A DNA stretch of 64,000 nucleotides from CANJSG01 sp038203875 (lineage in GTDB: Bacteria; Verrucomicrobiota; Verrucomicrobiia; Limisphaerales; CANJSG01), in the NCBI GenBank assembly GCA_038203875.1, contig JBBRDN010000002.1:1-64000 (forward strand). Direction: 5' to 3'. The translations under genes and the position numbers were made by a program. Under the pieces are notes generated by a model. It was not told the origin of the DNA, ran no database searches, and worked only from the letters and a program-made list of their open reading frames with translations. How positions within the stretch are numbered: position 1 is the stretch's first letter; the number at the start of each line of letters is the position of its first letter. Of the stretch, positions 28,376-35,254 are shown one piece after another.

Positions 28376-29764
28376 ATGAGCACTTTCGATTTGATCATCA
28401 TCGGCGGCGGTCCCGGCGGTTACGTCGCCGCCATCCGCGGCGCGCAGCTCGGCCTCGCGGTCGCCTGTGTCGAAAAGGAGTCCGCCCTCGGCGGCACCTG
28501 CCTGCGCATCGGCTGCATTCCCAGCAAGGCCCTGCTCGAATCCAGCGAGCTCTACTCCGAAGCCAAACACGGCTTCGACAAACACGGCTTCAAGGTCGGC
28601 GAAGTCACCCTCGACCTCGCCACCATGCTCAAGCGCAAGACCGACGTCGTCTCGCAGATGACCAAGGGCGTCGAATTCCTGCTGAAGAAAAACAAAGTCA
28701 CCCGTCTCTTGGGCCACGGACGCCTTCTCGGCAATGGCCGGGTCGAAGTCGCCTCCGCCGACGGCAAGGCCGAGACCGTTTCGGCGAAGCACATCATTCT
28801 CGCCACCGGCAGCAAACCCGCCGTCCTGCCCGGCATCGAGCTCGATGGCCAGATCGTCGGCACCAGCACCGAGGCGCTCACCTACGACACGGTGCCGCAC
28901 CATCTCGTCGTCATCGGCGCCGGCTACATCGGCCTCGAACTCGGCTCCGTCTGGCAACGCCTCGGGGCCAAGGTCACCGTGGTTGAATACATGGACCGCA
29001 TCGCGCCCGGCATGGACCGTGAACTGGCCGACGAAGCGCAGAAGATCTTCGCCAAGCAGGGCCTCGAATTCCGCCTCAAACACAAGGTGCTTTCCGCGAG
29101 AGCCGAGAACGGCAAGGGCGTCGTTGTCTGCGAAGGCCAGGAACCGATCGTCGCCGACAAGGTGCTCGTCGCCGTCGGGCGTGTGCCGAACACGGACAAG
29201 CTCGGCCTCGACGTCGCCGGTGTCGCCACCGACAAACGCGGTCGCGTCGAAGTGAACGACCGTTTCGCCACCAACATCCCCGGCATCTACGCCATCGGCG
29301 ATGTGATCAAGGGCCCCATGCTCGCGCACAAGGCCGAGGAGGAAGGAATGGCTTGCGCCGAGTTCATCGCCGGCAAACACGGCCACGTGGACTACAACTC
29401 CATTCCCGGCGTCTGCTACACCCATCCCGAGATCGGCAGCGTGGGCCAGACCGAGGAACAGTTGATCGAAGCCAAGGTCGAATATCGGAAAGGTGTCTTC
29501 CCCTTCAAAGCCAACGGCCGCGCCCACGCGCTCGCCCAGACCGATGGCAAGGTGAAGATCCTCGCCGACAAAAAGACCGACCGCATCCTTGGCGTCCACA
29601 TCCTCGGCCCGCGCGCTGGCGACCTCATCGCCGAAGCCGCCGTGGCCATGGCCTTCAAAGCCTCCGCCGAAGACCTCGCGATGGCCTCCCACGCGCACCC
29701 CACGTTGGCCGAAGTCATCAAAGAGGCCGCCCTGGCCGTCGATGGCCGGGCGATCCATATCTGA
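28376..29764 (+). CDS. lpdA: Dihydrolipoyl dehydrogenase (E3)
   Basis: FAD flavoprotein that reoxidises dihydrolipoamide with NAD+ for the 2-oxoglutarate (and possibly other 2-oxoacid) dehydrogenase complexes. N-terminal FAD fingerprint DLIIIGGGPGGYVAAIRGAQ; redox disulfide GGTCLRIGCIPSKALL (Cys about 42 and 47); NAD-binding VVIGAGYIGLELGSVW (about residue 177 on); second FAD motif PGIYAIGDVIKGPMLAHKA; C-terminal catalytic AHAHPTLAEVI-type segment ASHAHPTLAEVIKEAA. 462 residues. ATG 28376 is preferred over ATG 28334, which would lie inside the previous gene. Confidence 0.97.
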   Translation: MSTFDLIIIGGGPGGYVAAIRGAQLGLAVACVEKESALGGTCLRIGCIPSKALLESSELYSEAKHGFDKHGFKVGEVTLDLATMLKRKTDVVSQMTKGVEFLLKKNKVTRLLGHGRLLGNGRVEVASADGKAETVSAKHIILATGSKPAVLPGIELDGQIVGTSTEALTYDTVPHHLVVIGAGYIGLELGSVWQRLGAKVTVVEYMDRIAPGMDRELADEAQKIFAKQGLEFRLKHKVLSARAENGKGVVVCEGQEPIVADKVLVAVGRVPNTDKLGLDVAGVATDKRGRVEVNDRFATNIPGIYAIGDVIKGPMLAHKAEEEGMACAEFIAGKHGHVDYNSIPGVCYTHPEIGSVGQTEEQLIEAKVEYRKGVFPFKANGRAHALAQTDGKVKILADKKTDRILGVHILGPRAGDLIAEAAVAMAFKASAEDLAMASHAHPTLAEVIKEAALAVDGRAIHI

Positions 29765-29864
29765 CGCTCAGTCCAGGACCCGCACAACGCAACCTTCTGA
29801 AGCCGCACCCCGCCGCGTGAGGGCACACGGCCAACAAAAAAGCTCGGGAATCACCTTGGTCTTG

Positions 29865-29888
29865 TAGGCCCGGTCCCCTGACCGGGCG
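29865..29888. repeat. Short GTAGG-type palindrome after lpd
   Basis: A GTAGGCCCGGTC hairpin lies about 100 nt after lpd: stem GCCCGGTC (29868-29875) with GACCGGGC (29880-29887), loop CCCT. It could terminate the suc operon, but there is no strong T-tract, only GTTCTTT. It begins with the same GTAGG as the larger palindromes in this window. Confidence 0.4.
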
Positions 29889-29948
29889 TTCTTTGACGGG
29901 CTGTTAGGGCAGGGTGGAGACAGGCACACCGGGAGGCGATGCCACTCG

Positions 29949-30407
29949 TCACTTTCCCGCGACCTTGAAGGCGACGGCCACTGCTCCGGCTGCGCCCTTG
30001 GACCAGTTCGGACGCTTTCCTTCCGGATTGAACAGTTCCTCGGCGCGGTCCCGCCACTTTTGATCCGGCGCACAGCCTAAGGCCTTTTTGAGGCTTTGGG
30101 GCGCAACCTTGATGACCCGGTAACCACCCTGGGTCGCCGCGAGTTCCACCATGGCTTCGCCCTTGATTGCTTCCAGACAGGAGCCAAACCGACCGGAGGA
30201 GCATTTCAACAACGCAATGAGGGAACCGGCGCCTTTCCTCTTGCCGTCAAAGATGGTGCCGAGGGTTTTCAGCAGCTCGACCAGATCCTGGCCCGAGCGG
30301 GTTTGGAACGGAACCGGTCGAATCGCCGTGGGCACAAACTTGCCTCCGGCACGTTTGCTCTCCGCAATGACCACTGAGGACTTCGTTGAACTCACGCCGA
30401 ATATCAT
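29949..30407 (-). CDS. Conserved hypothetical, possible RNase H-like fold
   Basis: Unknown function, 152 residues. The start MIFGVSSTKSSVVIAESKRAG has the strand-turn-strand pattern seen at the beginning of RNase H/RuvC-like proteins, and KGEAMVELAATQGGYRVIKVAP resembles their internal EG-type helix. A late Lys/Arg-rich segment (QKWRDRAEELFNPEGKRPNW) and a terminal AAGAVAVAF helix complete the picture. I cannot confirm a full catalytic set. ATG 30407 is chosen because upstream sequence in this frame to 30698 runs through unrelated intergenic DNA and the tiny gene at 30527-30613. It faces away from lpd. Confidence 0.6.
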   Translation of the reverse strand: MIFGVSSTKSSVVIAESKRAGGKFVPTAIRPVPFQTRSGQDLVELLKTLGTIFDGKRKGAGSLIALLKCSSGRFGSCLEAIKGEAMVELAATQGGYRVIKVAPQSLKKALGCAPDQKWRDRAEELFNPEGKRPNWSKGAAGAVAVAFKVAGK

Positions 30408-30526
30408 GCGGGCAGAAGCGTGAAGGAATTGTCGGGGAGGTCGTGGCGTGTGCGTGGGCCGACGGCTGGCCATACGGGCGTCGCGACAGGCATCCTGCCT
30501 GGGCGGGTTGCGCAACGGTTCGTCGA

Positions 30527-30613
30527 TCAGCGTCCGCGTCTGCTGTAGAAGAAGCCGCCGCCGCCCAACAAGAGCACAAGCACCACGACGATAAGGAGTG
30601 TTTCGGTAGACAT
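30527..30613 (-). CDS. 28-residue single-span membrane protein
   Basis: A very small open frame encodes MSTETLLIVVV, then LVLLLGGGGFFYSRRGR, then TGA. The design is a short polar N-terminus, one 15-residue hydrophobic span, a Gly4 hinge, aromatics and a basic tail, consistent with a tiny bitopic membrane protein. Similar micro-proteins exist in several bacterial phyla with unknown roles. It lies 119 nt upstream of the RNase H-like gene on the same strand. Confidence 0.6.
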   Translation of the reverse strand: MSTETLLIVVVLVLLLGGGGFFYSRRGR

Positions 30614-30930
30614 AGGTGCGGACCATCGGCCGGGCCACGCCTTCGCGAAATGGGGTGTTCACCCCAAGAACCGCTTCGGACAAGGAAGGCATCACCAAAT
30701 CACGGAGGAATGGTCCCAGCCGGCGTCACGGTGGCTGCGCCTGTGCGGCTCGGTGGCGAGAGGACGACGGCGTCGGGCGTCGGAGGGTAGGGCAACACCT
30801 CCCGGTGAGCCGCCCGTGGCGCGAACGGATGGTAAACAAGCACACTGGCGACTCCGGAACGCCTCGGAGTTGACGGTGGGCCGTGCTTGTTGTGAGGAGA
30901 TCGCCGGGCGGCTCGCCGGGAGCCTTCGCC
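30614..30930. other. 317-bp region holding hairpins and a palindromic element
   Basis: No gene is supported. A perfect hairpin GGGGTG/CACCCC occurs at 30652-30665. The right half is occupied by the large nested palindrome listed separately (30787-30934). Confidence 0.55.
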
Positions 30931-30934
30931 CTAC
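30787..30934. repeat. Nested palindromic GTAGGGC element (148 bp)
   Basis: The 30-nt terminal arms at 30787-30816 and 30905-30934 are inverted copies with 25 of 30 matches and no gap. They begin GTAGGGC and end GCCCTAC. Inside lie a perfect 8-bp stem ACAAGCAC (30836-30843)/GTGCTTGT (30883-30890) and within that ACTCCG (30851-30856)/CGGAGT (30865-30870). The whole unit can fold into one long interrupted hairpin. The TAG of the right terminus (minus strand) is the stop codon of the adjacent gene. Confidence 0.75.
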
Positions 30935-31233
30935 CCGCCAACCTTCAGCGAAAAGACCGCGCCGTTTTCGGTGGTGAACGTGCCGTCGGGATGGACCGTC
31001 ACCGCGACGACGTGTTCTTCGGTCGTCGTCGCATCGTCGAAGTCGCGCTCGCCGTCGATGAACTCTTGGAGCCGCGTCATCATGAAGTCCGCGATGTCCA
31101 ACTGCGCTTCCCGCTCCGTCGCGAAGACGACGTAGAATCCGTCGTTGCTCAGGCTCGGAACCCGACCTTGGAAGATCGTGTTCATGAAGACGCAGAACCC
31201 GTGTTGAGGCTCCGTGGTCGCCTTGTCAGTCAT
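30931..31233 (-). CDS. Conserved hypothetical, 100 residues
   Basis: Unknown. Soluble, acidic, without signal peptide. Segments such as FCVFMNTIFQGRVPSLSNDG and FYVVFATEREAQLDIADFMM suggest a small alpha/beta domain, then a beta hairpin near the C-terminus (VVAVTVHPDGTFTTENGAVFSLK). Its ATG overlaps the stop of the upstream partner (ATGA at 31230-31233), so the two are a coupled pair. The stop codon TAG is supplied by the border of the palindromic element at 30787-30934. Confidence 0.65.
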   Translation of the reverse strand: MTDKATTEPQHGFCVFMNTIFQGRVPSLSNDGFYVVFATEREAQLDIADFMMTRLQEFIDGERDFDDATTTEEHVVAVTVHPDGTFTTENGAVFSLKVGG

Positions 31234-31469
31234 CGCTGGGCCTCCAGTTGGGCATGGAGCTTGCGGAGGATCGCACGATAGCGGACGGCGATGGCATCGG
31301 CCTCAGTTGCGTCGCTGCACTCTTCGATGAGGAAAAATTCCCCGTCTGGAAACTTTTCCGTGCGGAGATAGTCGGCGGTGCGTTCCCAAACGACAGCGCG
31401 TTGCTCCAAGCCATCCAACACTTGGCCGAATTCGTGGTCGTCCAGTTCGAGGCAATAGGTCGTAGCCAT
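31230..31469 (-). CDS. Conserved hypothetical, 79 residues
   Basis: Unknown. Starts MATTYCLELDDHEFGQVLDG, continues with LEQRAVVWERTADYLRTE and ends in a helix (AIAVRYRAILRKLHAQLEAQR). It is fully helical in character after the first strand. First gene of a two-gene coupled unit with the 100-residue protein. A small toxin-antitoxin or accessory pair is conceivable from the layout only. Confidence 0.65.
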   Translation of the reverse strand: MATTYCLELDDHEFGQVLDGLEQRAVVWERTADYLRTEKFPDGEFFLIEECSDATEADAIAVRYRAILRKLHAQLEAQR

Positions 31470-31599
31470 GATCTGGCATGACTACCTGGCCAGGAACGGC
31501 ACCTACTGCAAGCAGGGATTGGCCAACTCCTTTCGCTCTCATTTTTCGGAAGGCTTGCCGTAGCTGACGAAGTGAGGCCAAGTCTCGCCGGACAAACTC

Positions 31600-32456
31600 A
31601 TGGCGGAAGATTGGTCACGTGAAGAAGTTGAAGCCGCAGTTGCGGACTATTTCGCCATGCTTGGATTGGAGCTTACCGGTCAGCCTTTCAACAAAGCAGA
31701 GCACAACCGCCAGCTTCAGCGGCTTCTTAACAAACGACCGAAGGGTTCAAGGGTTCAATTGAGAGAAAGCACCAAAACATCAGCGCGATCTTGATCGAGT
31801 TGGGCTACCCCTACATCGACGGTTACAAACCGCTCAGCAACTATCAGCAACTCCTTCGTTCCGTCGTTGAGGACAAGTTGTCGTCCGCAGAATCTCTGAA
31901 TCGATCTATCGCCGCGGTTGTCGAGTCGACGGTAAATTCTATCTCGACACTCAGAGACATCCTCCCAGTTCAAGTGGCGGCTCCCAGCCGGGATCGGGCC
32001 GAGCCGAAGCTCTATGATCGAGTAAGCCTTTCGCCAGCCATAGTCAGGAAGAACTACCTTGAAATCGAAGCGAGAAATCAATCACTTGGTCTTGCTGGCG
32101 AAGAGATGGTTTTAAGGTTCGAACACGAACGTCTGTGGCGGTCAGGACAGAGAGCCCTGGCAGATCAGATTGAGCATGTGTCTCGAACGAAGGGAGACCA
32201 CCTCGGGTTCGACATTCATTCCTTTGAAACTGACGGACGAGACCGGCTTATAGAGGTCAAAACCACTCGCTTTGGCGCATTGACGCCATTTTTCACTTCA
32301 CGAAATGAGGTTCAAGTGTCGAAGACTCGGGAACGCGAGTATCAACTTTACCGGCTGTTTAAGTTCTGCGAGCAGCCAAAGCTATTCGTGTTGGGTGGAT
32401 CGCTTCGCGAAACCTGCGAGCTAGAGCCCATCAGTTTTTCCACGCTTCCGAAATAA
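31600..32456 (+). pseudogene. DUF3883 protein gene broken by an 8-bp tandem duplication
   Basis: Two frames encode one protein. Codons from ATG 31600 give MAEDWSREEVEAAVADYF up to NKRPKGS. The rest (IERKHQNISAILIELGYPYI onward to 32456) is in another frame. The junction is a direct 8-bp duplication AGGGTTCA (31742-31749 and 31750-31757), which shifts the frame by +2; removing one copy restores a continuous ~280-residue protein. The C-terminal DUF3883 domain has HLGFDIHSF, then DRLIEVKTTRFG, a D...ExK pattern typical of PD-(D/E)XK nuclease-like folds, and QVSKTREREYQLYRLFKF. Less GC-rich than housekeeping neighbours. It could be inactive, or switchable by slippage at the repeat. Confidence 0.85.
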
Positions 32457-33101
32457 GCCTTCGTTCTTATCTGACCAGAGAGCCTTTGCGAGGGTGTCGT
32501 GGATGATGGTGAAGGCCCGGCTATTGTCGTGGCGGCGGCGGTTCTTCACGTTTTCCAGCACGAAGGCGGCGGGGTTGTGGTAGTCGAGGATTTCCGTGAC
32601 GGAGAAGAAGAGGTTGCCCTGCTTCTCGTCCTGGAAGCCATGTTTGCGGCCGAGGCTGTTCTTCTTGGAAACGCCCGCGATGCTGAAGGGTTGGCAGGGG
32701 AAACCGCCGCAGAGGATGTCGTGCGACGGGATTTCGGCCACGGCCACGCTGTGGATGTCGCCGTGGGGTTCCTCGCCGAAGTTGGCCTTGTAGGTCTGGC
32801 GGGAATACTTGTCCCAATCGCTGGAGAAGACGCATTTCCCTCCGGCCTTCTCGAAGGCGAAACGGAAGCCGCCGATGCCGCAGAAGAGGTCGATGAAACG
32901 GAAGGGAGCCACCTCTTCCGTGCCCTCTCCCCCAAGCGGAGAGGGAGAAGAAGCGGTGCGATACGGCGGGGCATCTTCCTTGAACTTGGCAGGGCGATGC
33001 TGCCGCGCCGCCCCACCTTTACGTCCGTCGCCTACGGCGACAGACGGGAGGTCAGGGCTGCGGGGCACCACAGCCCCACCGGGTTTTGACGGGCCGCTCA
33101 C
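32421..33101 (-). pseudogene. 3'-truncated C5-cytosine DNA methyltransferase
   Basis: The N-terminal half of a Dcm-type methyltransferase: motif I FIDLFCGIGGFRFAFEKAG, motif II-like DWDKYSRQTYKANFGE, motif IV GGFPCQPFSIAG with the catalytic Cys, and motif VI AFVLENVKN. Homology ends around FTIIHDTLAKALW (near 32475). Motifs VIII-X and the target-recognition domain are absent, and the frame ends inside the 3' end of the convergent DUF3883 gene. The first ~65 residues are not methyltransferase-like and read through an intergenic hairpin (CCCTCTCC/GGAGAGGG at 32923-32945). The ATG overlaps the stop of the XRE regulator. Catalysis is very unlikely. Confidence 0.85.
32923..32945. repeat. CCCTCTCC/GGAGAGGG hairpin within the methyltransferase 5' region
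   Basis: A perfect 8-bp inverted repeat with a 7-nt loop. It is translated as SPSPLGGEG in the methyltransferase frame. Such CT-rich palindromes are normally intergenic, so the upstream part of that frame is probably acquired DNA. Confidence 0.6.
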
Positions 33102-33325
33102 GCGTCGACCCCTTCGCAGAGCCGGGCGGTGGTCAGGCCGAGGGCCTTGGCCAGCCGGGCGACGTTCCTGATGCCGGGATTCCGCAGCCCGCGTTCAATC
33201 CCGGAGATGTAGGTGGGATCCAACCCGGCCTTCTCGGCCAGCTTTTCCTGGGTCAGCTCGCGGGCTTCGCGGCGTTGGCGGACGTTCAGCCCGAGGGCGG
33301 CGAGAACGGGGTCACGTTTCGGCAT
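33098..33325 (-). CDS. XRE-family transcriptional regulator
   Basis: 75-residue Cro/C1-type helix-turn-helix protein: LGLNVRQRREARELTQEKLAEKAGLDPTYISGIERGLRNPG is the complete five-helix DNA-binding domain, with nothing added. Its size and position just upstream of a DNA methyltransferase (4-nt overlap, ATGA) fit a restriction-modification controller (C protein), but a general XRE repressor is equally possible. The start is ATG 33325. Confidence 0.88.
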   Translation of the reverse strand: MPKRDPVLAALGLNVRQRREARELTQEKLAEKAGLDPTYISGIERGLRNPGIRNVARLAKALGLTTARLCEGVDA

Positions 33326-33403
33326 GACTCATAGTCCATGCGGAAACGGGCGGGAACTCTATGGACGATCAGCCTGGACGAAGACGAAGGGGGCGCGGAA
33401 CGC

Positions 33404-33805
33404 TCAAGGAGCCCCGTGCAACGCCGGACGGTCCGGGACAGGACCCAGGGTGGTCCAATAAACCCACGCGATGAACACGATCTGGAACGGGAGCCGCGCC
33501 CAGAGAATCCACGGCGGAATCGACCCGGCGCCATGGACGGCGGCGTAGATGTTGGCGGGGAACACGGCGATGAGGAGAGCGATCAAACCCCATCCCGCCG
33601 GCTTCCGCGTGGATGGAACCAGAACACCGAGGCCACCGAGGATTTCCGCCACCCCGCTGATGTGGACGAGAGCCAGCGGCCACGGCAGGGCGGGCGGCAT
33701 GATGGCGAGATAGAATCGCGGCGCGACGAAATGATTGATTCCGGCCGCCACGAAGTCCACGCCCAGTAGCCAACGCAGGATGGTTCGTGTCCGGCGAAAT
33801 CTCAT
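33404..33805 (-). CDS. DoxX family membrane protein
   Basis: Four transmembrane helices typical of DoxX/MauE-like proteins: LGVDFVAAGINHFVAPRFYL, then LPWPLALVHISGVAEILGGL (the conserved SGVAEILGG), then WGLIALLIAVFPANIYAAVH, then LPFQIVFIAWVYW. The role of this family is diffuse (thiosulfate/quinone redox, polymer stress). ATG 33805 overlaps the stop codon of the vapC remnant (ATGA). Last gene of a minus-strand run starting with the NusG-like gene. Confidence 0.85.
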   Translation of the reverse strand: MRFRRTRTILRWLLGVDFVAAGINHFVAPRFYLAIMPPALPWPLALVHISGVAEILGGLGVLVPSTRKPAGWGLIALLIAVFPANIYAAVHGAGSIPPWILWARLPFQIVFIAWVYWTTLGPVPDRPALHGAP

Positions 33806-33951
33806 TTGAGCCAGTGAATGGCGATCTCCTTCTCCAGGGCCTTGAACTCCGCGTCGCCGGTGACGAGTTCGGTCTTCTTCTCTTTGGCCAACGCAGCGGC
33901 GAAGGCTTCGGCCAGGGAACAGTTGGCGGTGGCGTAAGTTGATTCGCTCAT
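33802..33951 (-). pseudogene. C-terminal remnant of a PIN-domain (VapC) toxin
   Basis: A 49-residue frame. After MSESTYATANC it reads SLAEAFAAALAKEKKTELVT, then GDAEFKALEKEIAIHWLK, matching the last third of VapC-type PIN ribonucleases with the late Asp pair (LVTGD). The N-terminal two thirds and the antitoxin are missing. It has ATGA overlaps on both sides (with the ydcF-like stop and the doxX start), so it may still be translated as a short peptide. Confidence 0.75.
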
Positions 33952-34520
33952 AGGCCGATCGGTCGGACGCGGTGGACGAGGGTGTAGTAACCGAGCTTCA
34001 GGTATTCGTTCCAGATGTAGTTGGCCGACGCATGGTATCCACGCAGGCCGGAAGTCACGGGCAGGGAAACAAATTCAAGGTCGGGAGCCGCATCGCGGAA
34101 GCACGCCTGGGCGCGTCGGGAATGATACCACGAGGTGACAAGGATGACCTTCTTGGCCCCGGCCTTGCGAAGTTCCACGACGCTGAACCGGGCGTTCTCC
34201 AACGTGTTCTTCGATTCGCACTCGCGCCGGATTGCATCCCGGGGAACACCGGCGTTGACCAACTGCCGGACGTTCTCCGCGCAATCCCCGTAGCCGGTCA
34301 CGAGGATCTGCGGAGCCGCGCCTTCACGGAACAGTTCCGCGGCGCGTTGCACGCGGATGCGAGGTTCGCCACCAAGGACCACGATGACGTCGGCTTTCGT
34401 TCTTGGACCTTCGACCTGCAGGAACCACTCGGGAAACGCGACGGCGATGATGGCGACAACAACCGCCAACCCGAAACCCCAGCCCGCGATCTTGAGCAGC
34501 CTGCGGGCCCAGCGCTTCAT
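33948..34520 (-). CDS. YdcF family (DUF218) membrane-anchored protein
   Basis: DUF218/YdcF-ElyC-SanA type. An N-terminal membrane helix (IAGWGFGLAVVVAIIAVAF) precedes a Rossmann-like domain: ADVIVVLGGEPRIRVQRAAELF, LVTGYGD, SKNTLENARFSVVELRK (the conserved STxxNA-like block as NTLENA) and VILVTSWYHSRRAQ. Relatives act in envelope integrity; the ligand is not known. It starts 1 nt after the NusG-like stop codon. Confidence 0.9.
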   Translation of the reverse strand: MKRWARRLLKIAGWGFGLAVVVAIIAVAFPEWFLQVEGPRTKADVIVVLGGEPRIRVQRAAELFREGAAPQILVTGYGDCAENVRQLVNAGVPRDAIRRECESKNTLENARFSVVELRKAGAKKVILVTSWYHSRRAQACFRDAAPDLEFVSLPVTSGLRGYHASANYIWNEYLKLGYYTLVHRVRPIGL

Positions 34521-34521
34521 G

Positions 34522-35085
34522 TCAGAGGATGCCGGAGCGGGGATCCTCGGCCGCTTGGACCAGTTGCGACGCGTCGACTTCGACGGGTGTCTGGCGCCCG
34601 AGGAATTCGAGGAGCACGGCGACCCGTTGCCGCGACGGCATGATTTTGGTCACGACAGCCGTAAGCCCGTCAAAGGCACCGCCGGATACTTTGACTTCGT
34701 CGCCTGGAACGAACTCGCCGGACATTTCATAGAGCTCGGCATCGCCGGCCAATGATCGCAGGCCGACCATGTCACAGTCGGGCACGACAGGCCATTGGCT
34801 GCCGAAGTGGATGATGGTGCTGACGCCCCGACTGTGCATCACGTCCGAGAGGCTCTTCATCCAGTCGAAGCGCGCGAAGAGGTAGTTCGGAAAAAGCGCC
34901 TCCGTGAACCAGACCGGCCCACGACGGGTCGCCCGCTTGAACCGGATCCGCGGGAGGAACACCTCGACGCCCATGCCCCGGAGGTGGGCGGCGGCGATGT
35001 GTTCGTGTTTGGGTTGGGAACGGACGCAGAACCAATGCACGCCTTCGTGCGGGCGTGACGGAAGGTTTTCAGACGGCTCAGGCAT
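34522..35085 (-). CDS. NusG-like transcription antitermination factor (RfaH/UpxY type)
   Basis: NusG N-terminal domain (WFCVRSQPKHEHIAAAHLRG, then GVEVFLPRIRFKRATRRGP, then ALFPNYLFARFD) followed by a C-terminal KOW-like SH3 domain (EFVPGDEVKVSGGAFDGLTA). 187 residues. Specialised NusG paralogs of this type usually sit at the head of long surface-polysaccharide operons and suppress termination there. Here it leads a short run (ydcF-like, vapC remnant, doxX), so its real target operon may lie elsewhere. The start is ATG 35085. Confidence 0.85.
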   Translation of the reverse strand: MPEPSENLPSRPHEGVHWFCVRSQPKHEHIAAAHLRGMGVEVFLPRIRFKRATRRGPVWFTEALFPNYLFARFDWMKSLSDVMHSRGVSTIIHFGSQWPVVPDCDMVGLRSLAGDAELYEMSGEFVPGDEVKVSGGAFDGLTAVVTKIMPSRQRVAVLLEFLGRQTPVEVDASQLVQAAEDPRSGIL

Positions 35086-35254
35086 TTGACCGGGCCAACA
35101 AACGGGACCACCGGTCCATCCGTCAAACTCTTTGTCGCCCCGGGACAGAACTGTCCCGAAACATTTCCACCCGAAGACTGTCCAAAGGTGGATTCTCAGC
35201 CGGCCGATCGGGAACGGAACTTGCCACCTTCCTCTAAACTGCTACCTGAAGCTT

